A stretch of DNA of 64,000 bases from a virus. Location of the stretch: IMG/VR virus record IMGVR_UViG_3300030202_003006, positions 62,792 to 126,791 of that record. The stretch is one strand, 5' to 3'. The position numbers and the translations under genes were made by a program. Each line of letters opens with the position of its first letter. Positions within the stretch are counted from its first letter, which is position 1. The notes under the pieces are model-generated. The model saw only the letters and a list, made by a program, of their open reading frames with translations, was not told the origin of the DNA and did no database searches. Shown here in pieces: positions 54,789 to 64,000 of this stretch.

Positions 54789-57700
54789 ATGGCAGATAAA
54801 ATATATAGAAGTAAAATAGATTTAAGAGTTTTAACAGATACGTTAGAATTTGTATTTTATGTTTCCGGTGATTACCCAGGAAGTGGTAAACAAACAGCTA
54901 AAGTTAATAAAAAAAAGTGGGCAACTTTTAAATACAATACCCAATATCCTGTAGAAGCTATTTATAGAATTACAGATACAAATGAAAGATTATTTCTCAG
55001 ATTTGAATCCAAAAGATTAAATGTAGTTAGAGATTTAGAGATATTACCACCATCACATACAGATATCATATTAGAAGTTTTTAAGACCAATAAAGGAGTT
55101 TTTGGTTTTGAAACAGTTAAAGGTAGTGGGTGGGGAGCTTTTTTATCACACCCTAATTACTACAACACACAAATATCTCCTACAGAAGATATAGGGGAAG
55201 GAGCTTTAAAATATTTTAAAACAACAGATAGAACAAATAGAGTTGGTAAGGTACATGCGTTACAAATGGTACTTAATGATATGAATTACCCTAGTAATGG
55301 TTTTGAAAACCTATCATTTGATATGGATATACTAAGTGAAAACTGTGGACAATACGCAAAGTCTTTAGGATTCAAAATAAATTTAGAAAATACAAGTTTA
55401 TTAGAGGGCGATGTAATTGATATAATACCTGTACAACAAGTAACTAGTAGACCTACGGATATAAGTTTAACAACTACATATTTGACACTTACTCAAAAAG
55501 ACCTGGTGTCTAGAGAAGTTATATATGATTATAAAAAACAATTAACACCACAAGGAGCGGTTCCAGAGGTTATAGAACTAACCAATTCTCAAGTATATAC
55601 CGTAGAAAACCCACTCAACCTAACAACCAATTTGTCTGAGTTAAACCTACCTACTAAAAACATAGTAGAGATACCTTATAATATTTCTAGAGAAGTAGAG
55701 GATGGGAAAATTAAGGCGTCTAAAGAAATTATAAAGGACGGTAAAAAATTCTTCCCACTTAATTGGGCAAATGAGTTAAGAGATAACGATATATTTTCTT
55801 CATCTAGAAAATGTTTAGACCTTTCTTTCGCAAATAAAGAACAACAGATTTCATTTATAGATAAATTAAAACAACAACAGATAGGGAGTATAGAAACCTT
55901 CCCGTTTGTGAGTGATTCTGGAGAATTACACCACTCTAATAGAAATTATGTTAAGTTAAGTCAATGGATTAATAGAAGTAAATTAGATACATTTAATGAT
56001 ATAGATTTTTCTTACACAACTGATGGTTTAATTGATAGTGTTACAATATGTCCTAAGAAAAGATGTATGGTAAATAAAGCGGGTGGGAGAGAAAATACAC
56101 TAAAATCTAATGAAGCTCCAAGACCAACCCAATATCCAAATGGTAGTATAATACCTAATAACCTACCCCAATCTTACGGTAAACCTCAAGTAAAGGGTCA
56201 AAACTGTAAAAATTGTATATTCGCGAATGACGGTTATTGTAATAAATGGAGTGCTGTGGTACGTAACAATTACTGGTGTCAATCCTGGGGTGGTGGAGGT
56301 ACTAATTCAGGTAATTATGCTCCGATAAGTGCAAATAGTAATTCAGATTTTTGTTTTACAACATATAGTGAGTCAGGTAGTACTACAGTATACTCCTCTT
56401 TCACAACCAACGCTAGAAGTAAATACAAATCAAATCGTACGTATGATTTACATATAAGTGGTGAAACTTTTTCTGGGAATACTATCATACCTATTAGTGA
56501 TATAGAGTCTCAAAAAAATGTAAAATTAATGGGTGATGACACGGAATTATATCGTGCATATGCCTTTAGTAATGTATATAGTAAAAATGGTGGGTATCTA
56601 AGAATTAACAATAATGATTCTAGTGATTATATGACTTATACGGTGTCAGCTACTGGTATATATAGGTTAACTTATAAAGCTTATCTAGATATAGAATATA
56701 AGGATACAAAATGGTGTGACTACCTCGAAAGAAGCTACCCCACTAGTTTTGTAGGTAACTACCCAGCAACCGACTATCAAATTAAAAGATTAATTAATAA
56801 ATCAATTATCCAAGAAGGGAAAGGAGAGAGAGAAAGAGTAATGCAGGATACTGGTTTTAAATTTAATCCAGGATATAGGTATAAGTCAGATGTACCATCT
56901 AGAGAAGATAAAATAGATATACCTAATAATACTGGGATAGAAAAATTTACATTTGAAGCCTCTATAAGTAAAAAAGCAGCAACCGGTGGTACACCTACTA
57001 ATTTAGCTTCATTTAGTGTATTAAGGTGTTCTTTAGATGGGTCAGCAAATCGTTATTTAACTTTAGAAGTAAATGAAAACGATAAAACTATTAGTGGTAG
57101 TAATGTATGTATTTCGGCTAATACTTCAGCCTCTACGATATTCACTAAAAGATTACCTGTTATCGTGGACACAGGGTTTATAAATTTAAGTAGTGGTGAA
57201 ACAGTAACCTTAAAATACGATTCACAATGGATAACAAGTTCCAAAGGAGGTTATTATGGACAAACTGGAACAGCAAACCTTATTTTAAGGTTAGGCCATA
57301 AAAAAGATGATGAGGGTAATATAATTGAAAAACCATATTATAGAGTAATAAAGTCTTCTGACACACAAGTAGGTAAAAAATTATTTTTTGACACATCTAA
57401 AAAATCTAAACCATTTAAAATGGTTATAGGGAATTATAGTAGAGAAATTTCTTTAGATGGTTCTTTATATATATCGGATACTTCTTGTGGTAATATAAGT
57501 ACACCGATTATCAACTCTACAACATTTCCACAACAAAAATTTCTAGATACCACAGCTCCAGAAAATAAATTAGTGTGGGACGTAACATCCAATAAAAAAC
57601 CAGTAAATCAATGGCAAAGTCTGGTAGAAGGTAATCAAGTTAAAGACTACACTGTAAGTAAAAATAAAGGTAGTATGGTAGAAATGGGAAAAGACGGACT

Positions 57701-58955
57701 ATTTTACTTTTATCTACCAACTTATAATGATTCTATAACCCCTACATGTAATTTTAATTTCCCACAAATATCACAATCATATATTATAGTTAATACTTTC
57801 AAGAATTATTTTGGTAATTTATTGAAGCATTTTATAGTAGTTACACCTGGTTGTGAATTTCATAAACCATGTTCTGGTTCTAAAGTTATTTCAGCTTACG
57901 ATATAATTCACAATACCAGACCTGAAGATTGGAGAGTACAAAATGTAGACAAAAAATTAATGATTAACGGTAGAGAAATTACGGTGGTAAGTAGTAAATC
58001 ACACTACAATCCAGCCCCACTAACTTTACCTAAACAACGTACATGTAAATATTACTGTAGTTGTGGACAATCAGTCGCAGAACAATTAGGTATAAATCCA
58101 ATATATGGGATAAGTAACATATTTACTGATTTAGAGGCTGAAAATTGTAATGACTGTTTAAAAGAAGCCAATATTTACTGTAAAAACTTAAATTCTGTAT
58201 GTGAACCAGTTTTAGTTGGTGGATGTAGTCCAACCAATGCATTATTAAGTCAGTTAAATGAAATTAATTCAGACCAAGAAATAAAAGTTAATTATAGTAA
58301 AGGTCGTATAAGAACTAATAAACCAAGTGTGGTGGTTGAGGGTGAAGGTAGAGGAAGAGGAAGAGTAAGATGTATAGAAGAAGGTGGTGATTTAGCAGGT
58401 TGTTGTCCGTGTTACGCACAAGACACTTTTTCTTTCGGTAGTCCAAGAGGTGGTACAGACCTATCTGATTCATTAGATAGTGGAAGTCCTAGTAATATTA
58501 TTGGTTGGGCTATAGAATGTTGTAGGGGTTATTATGATGATGACCCATCTAGGGGGTCAGATTTTGGGAGTGGTAAACCAAATGATGACGGTGACGATAG
58601 AGGTCGTGGAGTTGATAGTGACGACGGTACTACAGAAATAAAGTATTATAGTTGTAATGGGGGCGTGTGTATAGTAGACTCCAATGGTATATACTCTAGT
58701 TTAGAATCTTGTCAAAGAGCTTGTACAAAAGTAAAACCACCATCCGATGTTGATGAAGTGATTGATGAAGTTGTAGATAAGGATGTTGATGAAGTTATAG
58801 AAGAGCAATCAGAAGCGGTATACGATGAGTATAAAGAAATTTCTTCAATAGAAGAACTAGATTCAGATAAAGGTTTATGTCCAGATGCATATGAGTGGTG
58901 TGATGCGTTAGGGACATGTATACCAAATAATGAACCGTGTGGTAAATATAAGTAA
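54789..58955 (+). CDS. Large tail protein with HiPIP-like cluster and cysteine modules
   Basis: A 1388-residue tail protein. The N-terminal 220 residues are beta-rich. Residues 473-500 contain C473, C476, C484 and C497 in NCKNCIFANDGYC and YWCQSW, a CxxC-x7-C-x12-C-x2-W pattern close to high-potential iron-sulfur proteins. The C-terminal 200 residues carry one copy of the giant adhesin's module (YYSCNGGVCIVDSNGIYSSL then ESCQRAC), an acidic stretch, and a final YEWCDALGTCIPNNEPC. Function in host binding or as a structural hub for fibres is inferred from neighbours. Confidence 0.72.
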   Translation: MADKIYRSKIDLRVLTDTLEFVFYVSGDYPGSGKQTAKVNKKKWATFKYNTQYPVEAIYRITDTNERLFLRFESKRLNVVRDLEILPPSHTDIILEVFKTNKGVFGFETVKGSGWGAFLSHPNYYNTQISPTEDIGEGALKYFKTTDRTNRVGKVHALQMVLNDMNYPSNGFENLSFDMDILSENCGQYAKSLGFKINLENTSLLEGDVIDIIPVQQVTSRPTDISLTTTYLTLTQKDLVSREVIYDYKKQLTPQGAVPEVIELTNSQVYTVENPLNLTTNLSELNLPTKNIVEIPYNISREVEDGKIKASKEIIKDGKKFFPLNWANELRDNDIFSSSRKCLDLSFANKEQQISFIDKLKQQQIGSIETFPFVSDSGELHHSNRNYVKLSQWINRSKLDTFNDIDFSYTTDGLIDSVTICPKKRCMVNKAGGRENTLKSNEAPRPTQYPNGSIIPNNLPQSYGKPQVKGQNCKNCIFANDGYCNKWSAVVRNNYWCQSWGGGGTNSGNYAPISANSNSDFCFTTYSESGSTTVYSSFTTNARSKYKSNRTYDLHISGETFSGNTIIPISDIESQKNVKLMGDDTELYRAYAFSNVYSKNGGYLRINNNDSSDYMTYTVSATGIYRLTYKAYLDIEYKDTKWCDYLERSYPTSFVGNYPATDYQIKRLINKSIIQEGKGERERVMQDTGFKFNPGYRYKSDVPSREDKIDIPNNTGIEKFTFEASISKKAATGGTPTNLASFSVLRCSLDGSANRYLTLEVNENDKTISGSNVCISANTSASTIFTKRLPVIVDTGFINLSSGETVTLKYDSQWITSSKGGYYGQTGTANLILRLGHKKDDEGNIIEKPYYRVIKSSDTQVGKKLFFDTSKKSKPFKMVIGNYSREISLDGSLYISDTSCGNISTPIINSTTFPQQKFLDTTAPENKLVWDVTSNKKPVNQWQSLVEGNQVKDYTVSKNKGSMVEMGKDGLFYFYLPTYNDSITPTCNFNFPQISQSYIIVNTFKNYFGNLLKHFIVVTPGCEFHKPCSGSKVISAYDIIHNTRPEDWRVQNVDKKLMINGREITVVSSKSHYNPAPLTLPKQRTCKYYCSCGQSVAEQLGINPIYGISNIFTDLEAENCNDCLKEANIYCKNLNSVCEPVLVGGCSPTNALLSQLNEINSDQEIKVNYSKGRIRTNKPSVVVEGEGRGRGRVRCIEEGGDLAGCCPCYAQDTFSFGSPRGGTDLSDSLDSGSPSNIIGWAIECCRGYYDDDPSRGSDFGSGKPNDDGDDRGRGVDSDDGTTEIKYYSCNGGVCIVDSNGIYSSLESCQRACTKVKPPSDVDEVIDEVVDKDVDEVIEEQSEAVYDEYKEISSIEELDSDKGLCPDAYEWCDALGTCIPNNEPCGKYK

Positions 58956-58960
58956 AAAAT

Positions 58961-61900
58961 ATGGTAGATTATAGTATAGGAAATATAAAACTCATTGGAT
59001 ACAATATCACACACACCTTAACTGGTTCTTGTGACGGTAGTGTAACCAACGCTTATATATCAGGAGGTACTTCTCCTTATAGTATATATTGGTCTGGAAC
59101 TAGTAGTTTTAGTGCTGAAACATTTGATGTTAGGGGTTTGTGTGAAGGGGTATATAGTGCTAAGATAACCGGGCTCAGCGGTAACACAGGTGTTACATAC
59201 GTAACAATAAGTGGTTTCACAACACCATCAATAGATGCTAACCTAAGTAATAATGATTGTGTATTGGACCCAAATAAATTAGGTGCCATAACAGTAGTAA
59301 GTTCCACCACTTCTACAGCAAGTTACAAATACGAATTAAAAAAAGAAGGTAAGTTAATTGATAGACATTTTGGTAACACAGCGGATACCTCATATACATT
59401 TGATAAGGTAGAAAATGGGTTATACACTTTAAGTGTTATTGAAGATAGACCTATACAAACGGAAAAAAGACCAAACAAAACAGGTTGTACATTAGCAGAT
59501 TATACAGATGGTGGAAAATATAGTGGTTTATCACTTTCTAGTTTGTATGCGAAATGGACAGATTATGTACCTTACGCACCTAAAACAATAAGATTTGCTA
59601 ATGGTCTAGGTCCAAACAGTAGTGGGGTGATTAGGAGTTATAATAGTGGATTGGGAGGTAACGGTCAAATGTATAGTAATAATCCTTATGTGTGGTTTTA
59701 CACGGGAGCTACAGCTAATAGAAAAACTGATAGTGGTAAAGATTGGTATTTGGGTACTAGTGCTATAACAATGGATGAAGGTGATAATCTTGGTTTTGGT
59801 GGTTTAGATAAAGCGGATGGTAATGTAGGAAGATTTTATTTTAATTCTACATTAGGAAAATATGTGTTATTCTGGAAAAGTATGGGGTGGTCAACTACAC
59901 CTAGTTTAGCTTATGGTTGGGTTACCGTTGACCCTAGAAGAGACTATGGGGGTAACGGTCCTATGGCAGTTAGGTCAGTTACAGGGAGTTCATTCGGTAT
60001 TACAAACGTAGATTTAGTAGCTACAGACTATACCGTCAATAGTAGTGGAAATGTCGCGGCAGCAACTAACGTAATAGCAAATGCATCCGGAAATGATAAA
60101 TTTAAAATGCAAGCTAACAATGGAATACCTGTTGGGTTATTAAGTACTTGCTCCTACAATAACTACACATGGCAACTATCGGTTAATTCTACAGATAATG
60201 ATGATGATTATATAGCGGTGGTTTTAGCAGCTTTTAGAGATGACGAAGGTAAATATGGACCATCGGGAGTTACTCACACTATAGATTTGGTATTAAATGC
60301 TAGGTCAGGTAGTACAGCAGTGTTCCAAAACTGGAATAAAGGTGCGTACGGGTTTAATAAAACCACACCACCACTATTTGATGACTGTAATGGTGGGTGT
60401 ATCACAGCACAAACAACTAACACATTTAATGTTAATAGGGGTAATACTATTATGATGAATACTGGTTCCGCTACACCCTATACCAAAAACTTAAATTGGG
60501 ACGATAATGGGTCCACACGTATAAAGATAAAAAGGTGGGGGGAACTAGGTGAACACTTCAAAATCTTCTTCACCGATACCATGTACGAGAACACCACACC
60601 AGCTGGAGTAACTAAAGGTGTGGGTGATGCTAATCCATATAATTCTGACTACGATATAGAATTTAATTTATTTGATAAAATTTCTTGGACAGGAAACACT
60701 AATTATTTAAATAACCCACAACAAGCACCTTCTTGGGCATCTCAATACTCCCTATGTAAATTTTTAGGGTCTAAAAAAATAGGTGTATGGGCATCATCAC
60801 AAGAAGACACCAATTGGTACCACTTCCAGTTTACAGGTAGTTCATATAGAAATGAAGTCATAGCACCACTTTGTGGTTCAGTAGATGGGCCTACAACCAC
60901 AGTTACTATTACCGCAACTACAGGAACAACATTAAATTTAACTGAAAGTAATACATGTAATGCATATTTTGGGTGTGATAAAGGTGTCCCAAAAGTAAAA
61001 CCTAGAGTAGTAGCAAAATTACAAAATATGCCATCACCTTCTTTAACGGTAAACGGTCTTTCCAGACCAAAAACCACATTAAAAGAAACACAAGGAGGTG
61101 TCCCAAAACTTAAAATTTATAATGTTAATGATAGTGAAGGTACAACACTAAAATTCTATTTTGCTGGTAAAACAGGGGACATGGCTTTTGATAATACGTA
61201 CCCAACATTTAGAATATATCCTTATATATACCAAACAGAACAAGTTGCTACAATACCAGAATATGAAGCCATATTTGATACACTACCAAGTTATGTAGAC
61301 CCATTCACTAAATCTATAGTATTAAGTGCGGAAACTTATATTCCTTTTTCAGGTTTAGTTACTGGAAGTTCCTGGGAATACATAGTTAAACCAAGTTATT
61401 TATATAAAGATAAAATAGGTGTAGATACGGTTACAAATGTAAATCCAATAAGAAGTAGTATATACGATGTCTTAGGAAAAGAAACAATTAATGATGTTTG
61501 GGTTGATTCAGCAAAATACCCACCAGATAATACAGTCAATAATAATAAAGATTATTATATGGTTGTGGTAAGTAATCCAGAAATGCCTTACATCCAAAAA
61601 AGAGATATTCAAATTCCAGTTGAAGAATACGGTTTAAAAATAGAAAGTTCAACTATTTTTAATATGCCAGAGGTAACAGCAACAACTTATAGTTCTTACA
61701 CATATGAATACACATTAGAAAATAACCGTGTTGGTGGTCCAGTAGTTGTAGTAAATGGCGTGACTTTAACTGAGGGGGGTAGCGGTAGTACTTTAAGTGG
61801 ACCACAAGGAGATTTTAGATTTATTAATGGTCAAACTATTAAATTCTACACCGATACCGTACAAAATGGTGATGTGTTACAAGTAATTTATGACGCGGGT

Positions 61901-62560
61901 ATGGGTTCTTATATACAATCTTTAACAGTACCAGCGACTGTACCTAGTACTAGTGCTAATACAAGTATCTATCAGGAAAATGGTTATTACTATATTAAAC
62001 TAGATAAACAAGCAGCAGGTGCAGTAATGGTATCATTAAATGGGGATATGTTATATAATGACAAAGATTACTATAAAGTTAGTGAAAATAGAATATTTTT
62101 AACCGGTTCTGGGTCTACAAAATACAATAGTGGTGATGTAATAAACCTATTTTATAGGACTATATATCAAGTTATTGGATGGTCAGCAACTAAAAACCCT
62201 ATAGTACCAGTATATTACACTAAAAAACACCCATTAGAAGAAGAAGTTATAGTTACTTTAATGGACGTTAATGGTAACATCGTAAATACACAAAAAAGGG
62301 ATATAGAAGCAACTAGATTAGGGTCGATACAGTTAGAATTTACATTAAGTACACCTACATTTGGAACTTTCTCTTACACAGTAAGTGTAAAGAGAAAATA
62401 CCCCCTAATTAATGGGGAAACAATAAAAACGGAGACTAATTCAGAAAGGATATCATTTGAGATAACCAGAGACGTATTCTATTCTCCAAGCAAATTAACA
62501 ACTAGAATGCAGAGAGAACCAGGAAATTCTTCGGTTATGGGTAATGGGGCTGGTTATTAA
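58961..62560 (+). CDS. Tail fibre/adhesin with SprB-like repeats
   Basis: A 1199-residue protein. Residues about 18-75 (GSCDGSVTNAYISGGTSPYS, IYWSG, GLCEGVYSAKITG) match the SprB-type repeat (GGTxPYxxxW, then L-x-x-G-x-Y-x-V). A second, weaker copy follows (about 88-150, ENGLYTLSVIED). SprB repeats are hallmark segments of Bacteroidota gliding adhesins. The large middle part has no motif I know; the C-terminal 250 residues contain repeated beta units (VVVNGVTLTEGG, MVSLNGDMLYNDKDYYKV) that look like fibre domains. It is likely part of the host-recognition apparatus. Confidence 0.72.
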   Translation: MVDYSIGNIKLIGYNITHTLTGSCDGSVTNAYISGGTSPYSIYWSGTSSFSAETFDVRGLCEGVYSAKITGLSGNTGVTYVTISGFTTPSIDANLSNNDCVLDPNKLGAITVVSSTTSTASYKYELKKEGKLIDRHFGNTADTSYTFDKVENGLYTLSVIEDRPIQTEKRPNKTGCTLADYTDGGKYSGLSLSSLYAKWTDYVPYAPKTIRFANGLGPNSSGVIRSYNSGLGGNGQMYSNNPYVWFYTGATANRKTDSGKDWYLGTSAITMDEGDNLGFGGLDKADGNVGRFYFNSTLGKYVLFWKSMGWSTTPSLAYGWVTVDPRRDYGGNGPMAVRSVTGSSFGITNVDLVATDYTVNSSGNVAAATNVIANASGNDKFKMQANNGIPVGLLSTCSYNNYTWQLSVNSTDNDDDYIAVVLAAFRDDEGKYGPSGVTHTIDLVLNARSGSTAVFQNWNKGAYGFNKTTPPLFDDCNGGCITAQTTNTFNVNRGNTIMMNTGSATPYTKNLNWDDNGSTRIKIKRWGELGEHFKIFFTDTMYENTTPAGVTKGVGDANPYNSDYDIEFNLFDKISWTGNTNYLNNPQQAPSWASQYSLCKFLGSKKIGVWASSQEDTNWYHFQFTGSSYRNEVIAPLCGSVDGPTTTVTITATTGTTLNLTESNTCNAYFGCDKGVPKVKPRVVAKLQNMPSPSLTVNGLSRPKTTLKETQGGVPKLKIYNVNDSEGTTLKFYFAGKTGDMAFDNTYPTFRIYPYIYQTEQVATIPEYEAIFDTLPSYVDPFTKSIVLSAETYIPFSGLVTGSSWEYIVKPSYLYKDKIGVDTVTNVNPIRSSIYDVLGKETINDVWVDSAKYPPDNTVNNNKDYYMVVVSNPEMPYIQKRDIQIPVEEYGLKIESSTIFNMPEVTATTYSSYTYEYTLENNRVGGPVVVVNGVTLTEGGSGSTLSGPQGDFRFINGQTIKFYTDTVQNGDVLQVIYDAGMGSYIQSLTVPATVPSTSANTSIYQENGYYYIKLDKQAAGAVMVSLNGDMLYNDKDYYKVSENRIFLTGSGSTKYNSGDVINLFYRTIYQVIGWSATKNPIVPVYYTKKHPLEEEVIVTLMDVNGNIVNTQKRDIEATRLGSIQLEFTLSTPTFGTFSYTVSVKRKYPLINGETIKTETNSERISFEITRDVFYSPSKLTTRMQREPGNSSVMGNGAGY

Positions 62561-62583
62561 TTTAAATAAATGAAAATAAAAGG

Positions 62584-62597
62584 TATTTATCATAAAA
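62584..62597 (+). promoter_or_regulatory. Late-promoter-like motif
   Basis: TATTTATCATAAAA, starting 24 bp before the ATG at 62608. Confidence 0.55.
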
Positions 62598-62607
62598 CAG
62601 AAATATT

Positions 62608-64000
62608 ATGGGTTATATAATTAAAAACAGTACACAAGGAGCGATAGTCGCTCGATTAACAGACGCAGGTAGAAAAAAATTATCGGAAGGAAAACTAAAC
62701 ATATCACTATTTCAACTAGGAGATAGTGAAATGTGTTACGATTGCTATAGGACATTACCTGGAAATCCAACATCACCTAGTACCACTGATGGCATTAAAA
62801 TTTTGCAAGCAGAACATAACGCACAGAACTTATTGGGTCTCCCAGAAAAAAATAAAGGACATGTTAAATATCCTTTTTTAGAAGATGATTCGTCAAGTAG
62901 TAATAATTTTGGACCAACAATACCACAACATACTTATGAAGAAGTATTTAATACAGCTACCCCTAGAGGATTCTTTAGTGGTACAACTAATAGTGATGGG
63001 TCTTATACCTCATTTACCGCTAGAACCAGTCAATTATATAATTTAAACCCAAACTGGTTATTTTGTGGTAGTGCAATGACAGGGAGTTCTATTATACAAC
63101 TTATTAGTGCAAGTACAGCATGTCATGATATAGTACCGAACTATACACCAGTAAATGGGGACCTACTATCAGTAACTTATCAGTTTTCAGGGACAAATTG
63201 TTCCGAATTAAACTATTTAGGTGCAGCTCAAACTTTGTGGTACCAAGTTATTTCTGGTAATGCAAATAGTGGACAAACTAATGGTAAGGTATTTTTAACT
63301 TTAGATAGACAACTACCTAACTTTACAGGAGCAAGTTATTCAGCTTTATCAGCGACGTGTGCACATGTAAGAGTTTATCCACCATATTCCGCCAATCCAA
63401 TGACAACTACAAGTATCTATAGTTCAGCAAGTACAATTTCATATTGGTGTAACGATACTTTATCTTTTAATAGTTGTTGTGATATTTCGACAAGTGATGT
63501 CAAAATATGGAATATGAATATAAATTGGACCCATCAAGTCGCGGGTGTATCCAGTCCTTCTAGTGGTATTTACGAAGGCGTAGATTACTACGGTTCAAGT
63601 GGATACTGTGGTTCTAAAGAATATTTTGGTTATGAGAGTAGTAATGGACAAACATTTAGTGATTTACAAGTAGATAGTTATCACGATACAATTGTTAATG
63701 GTACATGGTATATAGATTCCTTTGGAAATACAAGAGTAGTTGAACCAGAAGAACAAAAATGTATAGGAATTTGTCATTACACTAATAATACTACAACCGA
63801 TTTTTATGGTGAAAAATTTGCTTTAAAATACCAAGGAAGTTTACCACTAGGTTCAACAATAGGGGAGGCAAAAAACTTTAAAGTTCATTTACCTTGGTTA
63901 ATGTGGCATAAAAAGAGTAATAATGGTTCGGGTAATGGTACTGGAAAAGGGGATGAAACTATAATGGGTCAAACATTTTATGTAGACCCACCTAATTTCC
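62608..64000 (+). CDS. Tail/fibre protein, C-terminus cut by window edge
   Basis: An open frame of 464 codons to the end of the window with no stop. The N-terminus GAIVARLTDAGRKKLSEGKL then NISLFQLGDSEM (about 11-42) resembles the opening of tail-collar and fibre proteins (LTxAGRxxL... then LGD). The rest is serine/threonine- and aromatic-rich with dispersed cysteines (CYDC, SCCDIS, CIGIC). It heads its own unit behind a late-type motif. Full length and C-terminal domain cannot be seen. Confidence 0.75.
   Translation, partial: MGYIIKNSTQGAIVARLTDAGRKKLSEGKLNISLFQLGDSEMCYDCYRTLPGNPTSPSTTDGIKILQAEHNAQNLLGLPEKNKGHVKYPFLEDDSSSSNNFGPTIPQHTYEEVFNTATPRGFFSGTTNSDGSYTSFTARTSQLYNLNPNWLFCGSAMTGSSIIQLISASTACHDIVPNYTPVNGDLLSVTYQFSGTNCSELNYLGAAQTLWYQVISGNANSGQTNGKVFLTLDRQLPNFTGASYSALSATCAHVRVYPPYSANPMTTTSIYSSASTISYWCNDTLSFNSCCDISTSDVKIWNMNINWTHQVAGVSSPSSGIYEGVDYYGSSGYCGSKEYFGYESSNGQTFSDLQVDSYHDTIVNGTWYIDSFGNTRVVEPEEQKCIGICHYTNNTTTDFYGEKFALKYQGSLPLGSTIGEAKNFKVHLPWLMWHKKSNNGSGNGTGKGDETIMGQTFYVDPPNF

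Noticed and set aside
1-64000. tRNA genes, insertion sequences, integrase or attachment sites
   Set aside because: All gaps are under about 160 bp and I found no cloverleaf-like segment, transposase, integrase or flanking repeat.

Overview
The window is part of an AT-rich genome of a large contractile-tailed (T4-like) phage that probably infects a bacterium of the phylum Bacteroidota. The phage identity rests on a run of recognisable tail genes: gp14/gp15-like neck and tail completion, sheath gp18, tube gp19, a tail assembly chaperone, a tape measure, a gp53-like protein, a hub with an M23 peptidase, gp25, gp6 and very large fibre or adhesin proteins. A T4-type replication set is also present (gp32-like SSB, UvsX-like recombinase, RNase H-like exonuclease, DnaB-like helicase, UvsW/SNF2-like helicase). 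The host assignment is an inference from several independent signs: most starts lack a Shine-Dalgarno and have A/T-rich leaders; promoters of the form TTG-N20-TAnnTTTG (the Bacteroidota primary sigma type) precede minus-strand genes; there is a secreted protein with a signal peptide ending FAQ and a lipoprotein; and a DUF5522 protein and SprB-like repeats are present, both typical of Bacteroidota.

Layout. 1-1625 (minus): SNF2-type helicase, cut by the window edge. 1691-3303: neck and tail completion. 3306-3473 (minus): small ribbon-helix-helix-like protein. 3631-8352: sheath, an EF-hand-bearing acidic protein, another acidic protein and a 21-residue peptide with nine cysteines, closed by a hairpin terminator. 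8396-9737 (minus): a three-gene island whose products all target the cell envelope. 9794-11206: HAD-like protein and tail tube, then a second terminator. 11363-25435: tail chaperone with a probable frameshift extension, tape measure, baseplate proteins, and a 2150-residue hub with a C-terminal M23 endopeptidase. 25512-34121: two small or acidic genes, then the DNA replication and nucleotide block (SSB, UvsX, SlyD-like FKBP, exonuclease, unknown, helicase, B12-dependent ribonucleotide reductase, two small zinc-type proteins). 34180-64000: gp25, gp6 and a long run of giant virion proteins, many with cysteine-rich segments; the last runs off the right edge.

How it fits together. Plus-strand virion units are headed by a recurring sequence, TATTTATnnTAAAA, 12-50 bp upstream of the first start codon; I read it as the phage's late promoter. 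The left helicase and the envelope island instead carry host-type promoters, as does the SSB unit, which suggests early expression. Genes within units are tightly packed, often with 1-11 bp overlaps. No tRNA, CRISPR array, insertion sequence or attachment site was seen. No gene-free stretch exceeds about 160 bp. Capsid, portal and terminase genes are not in this window.
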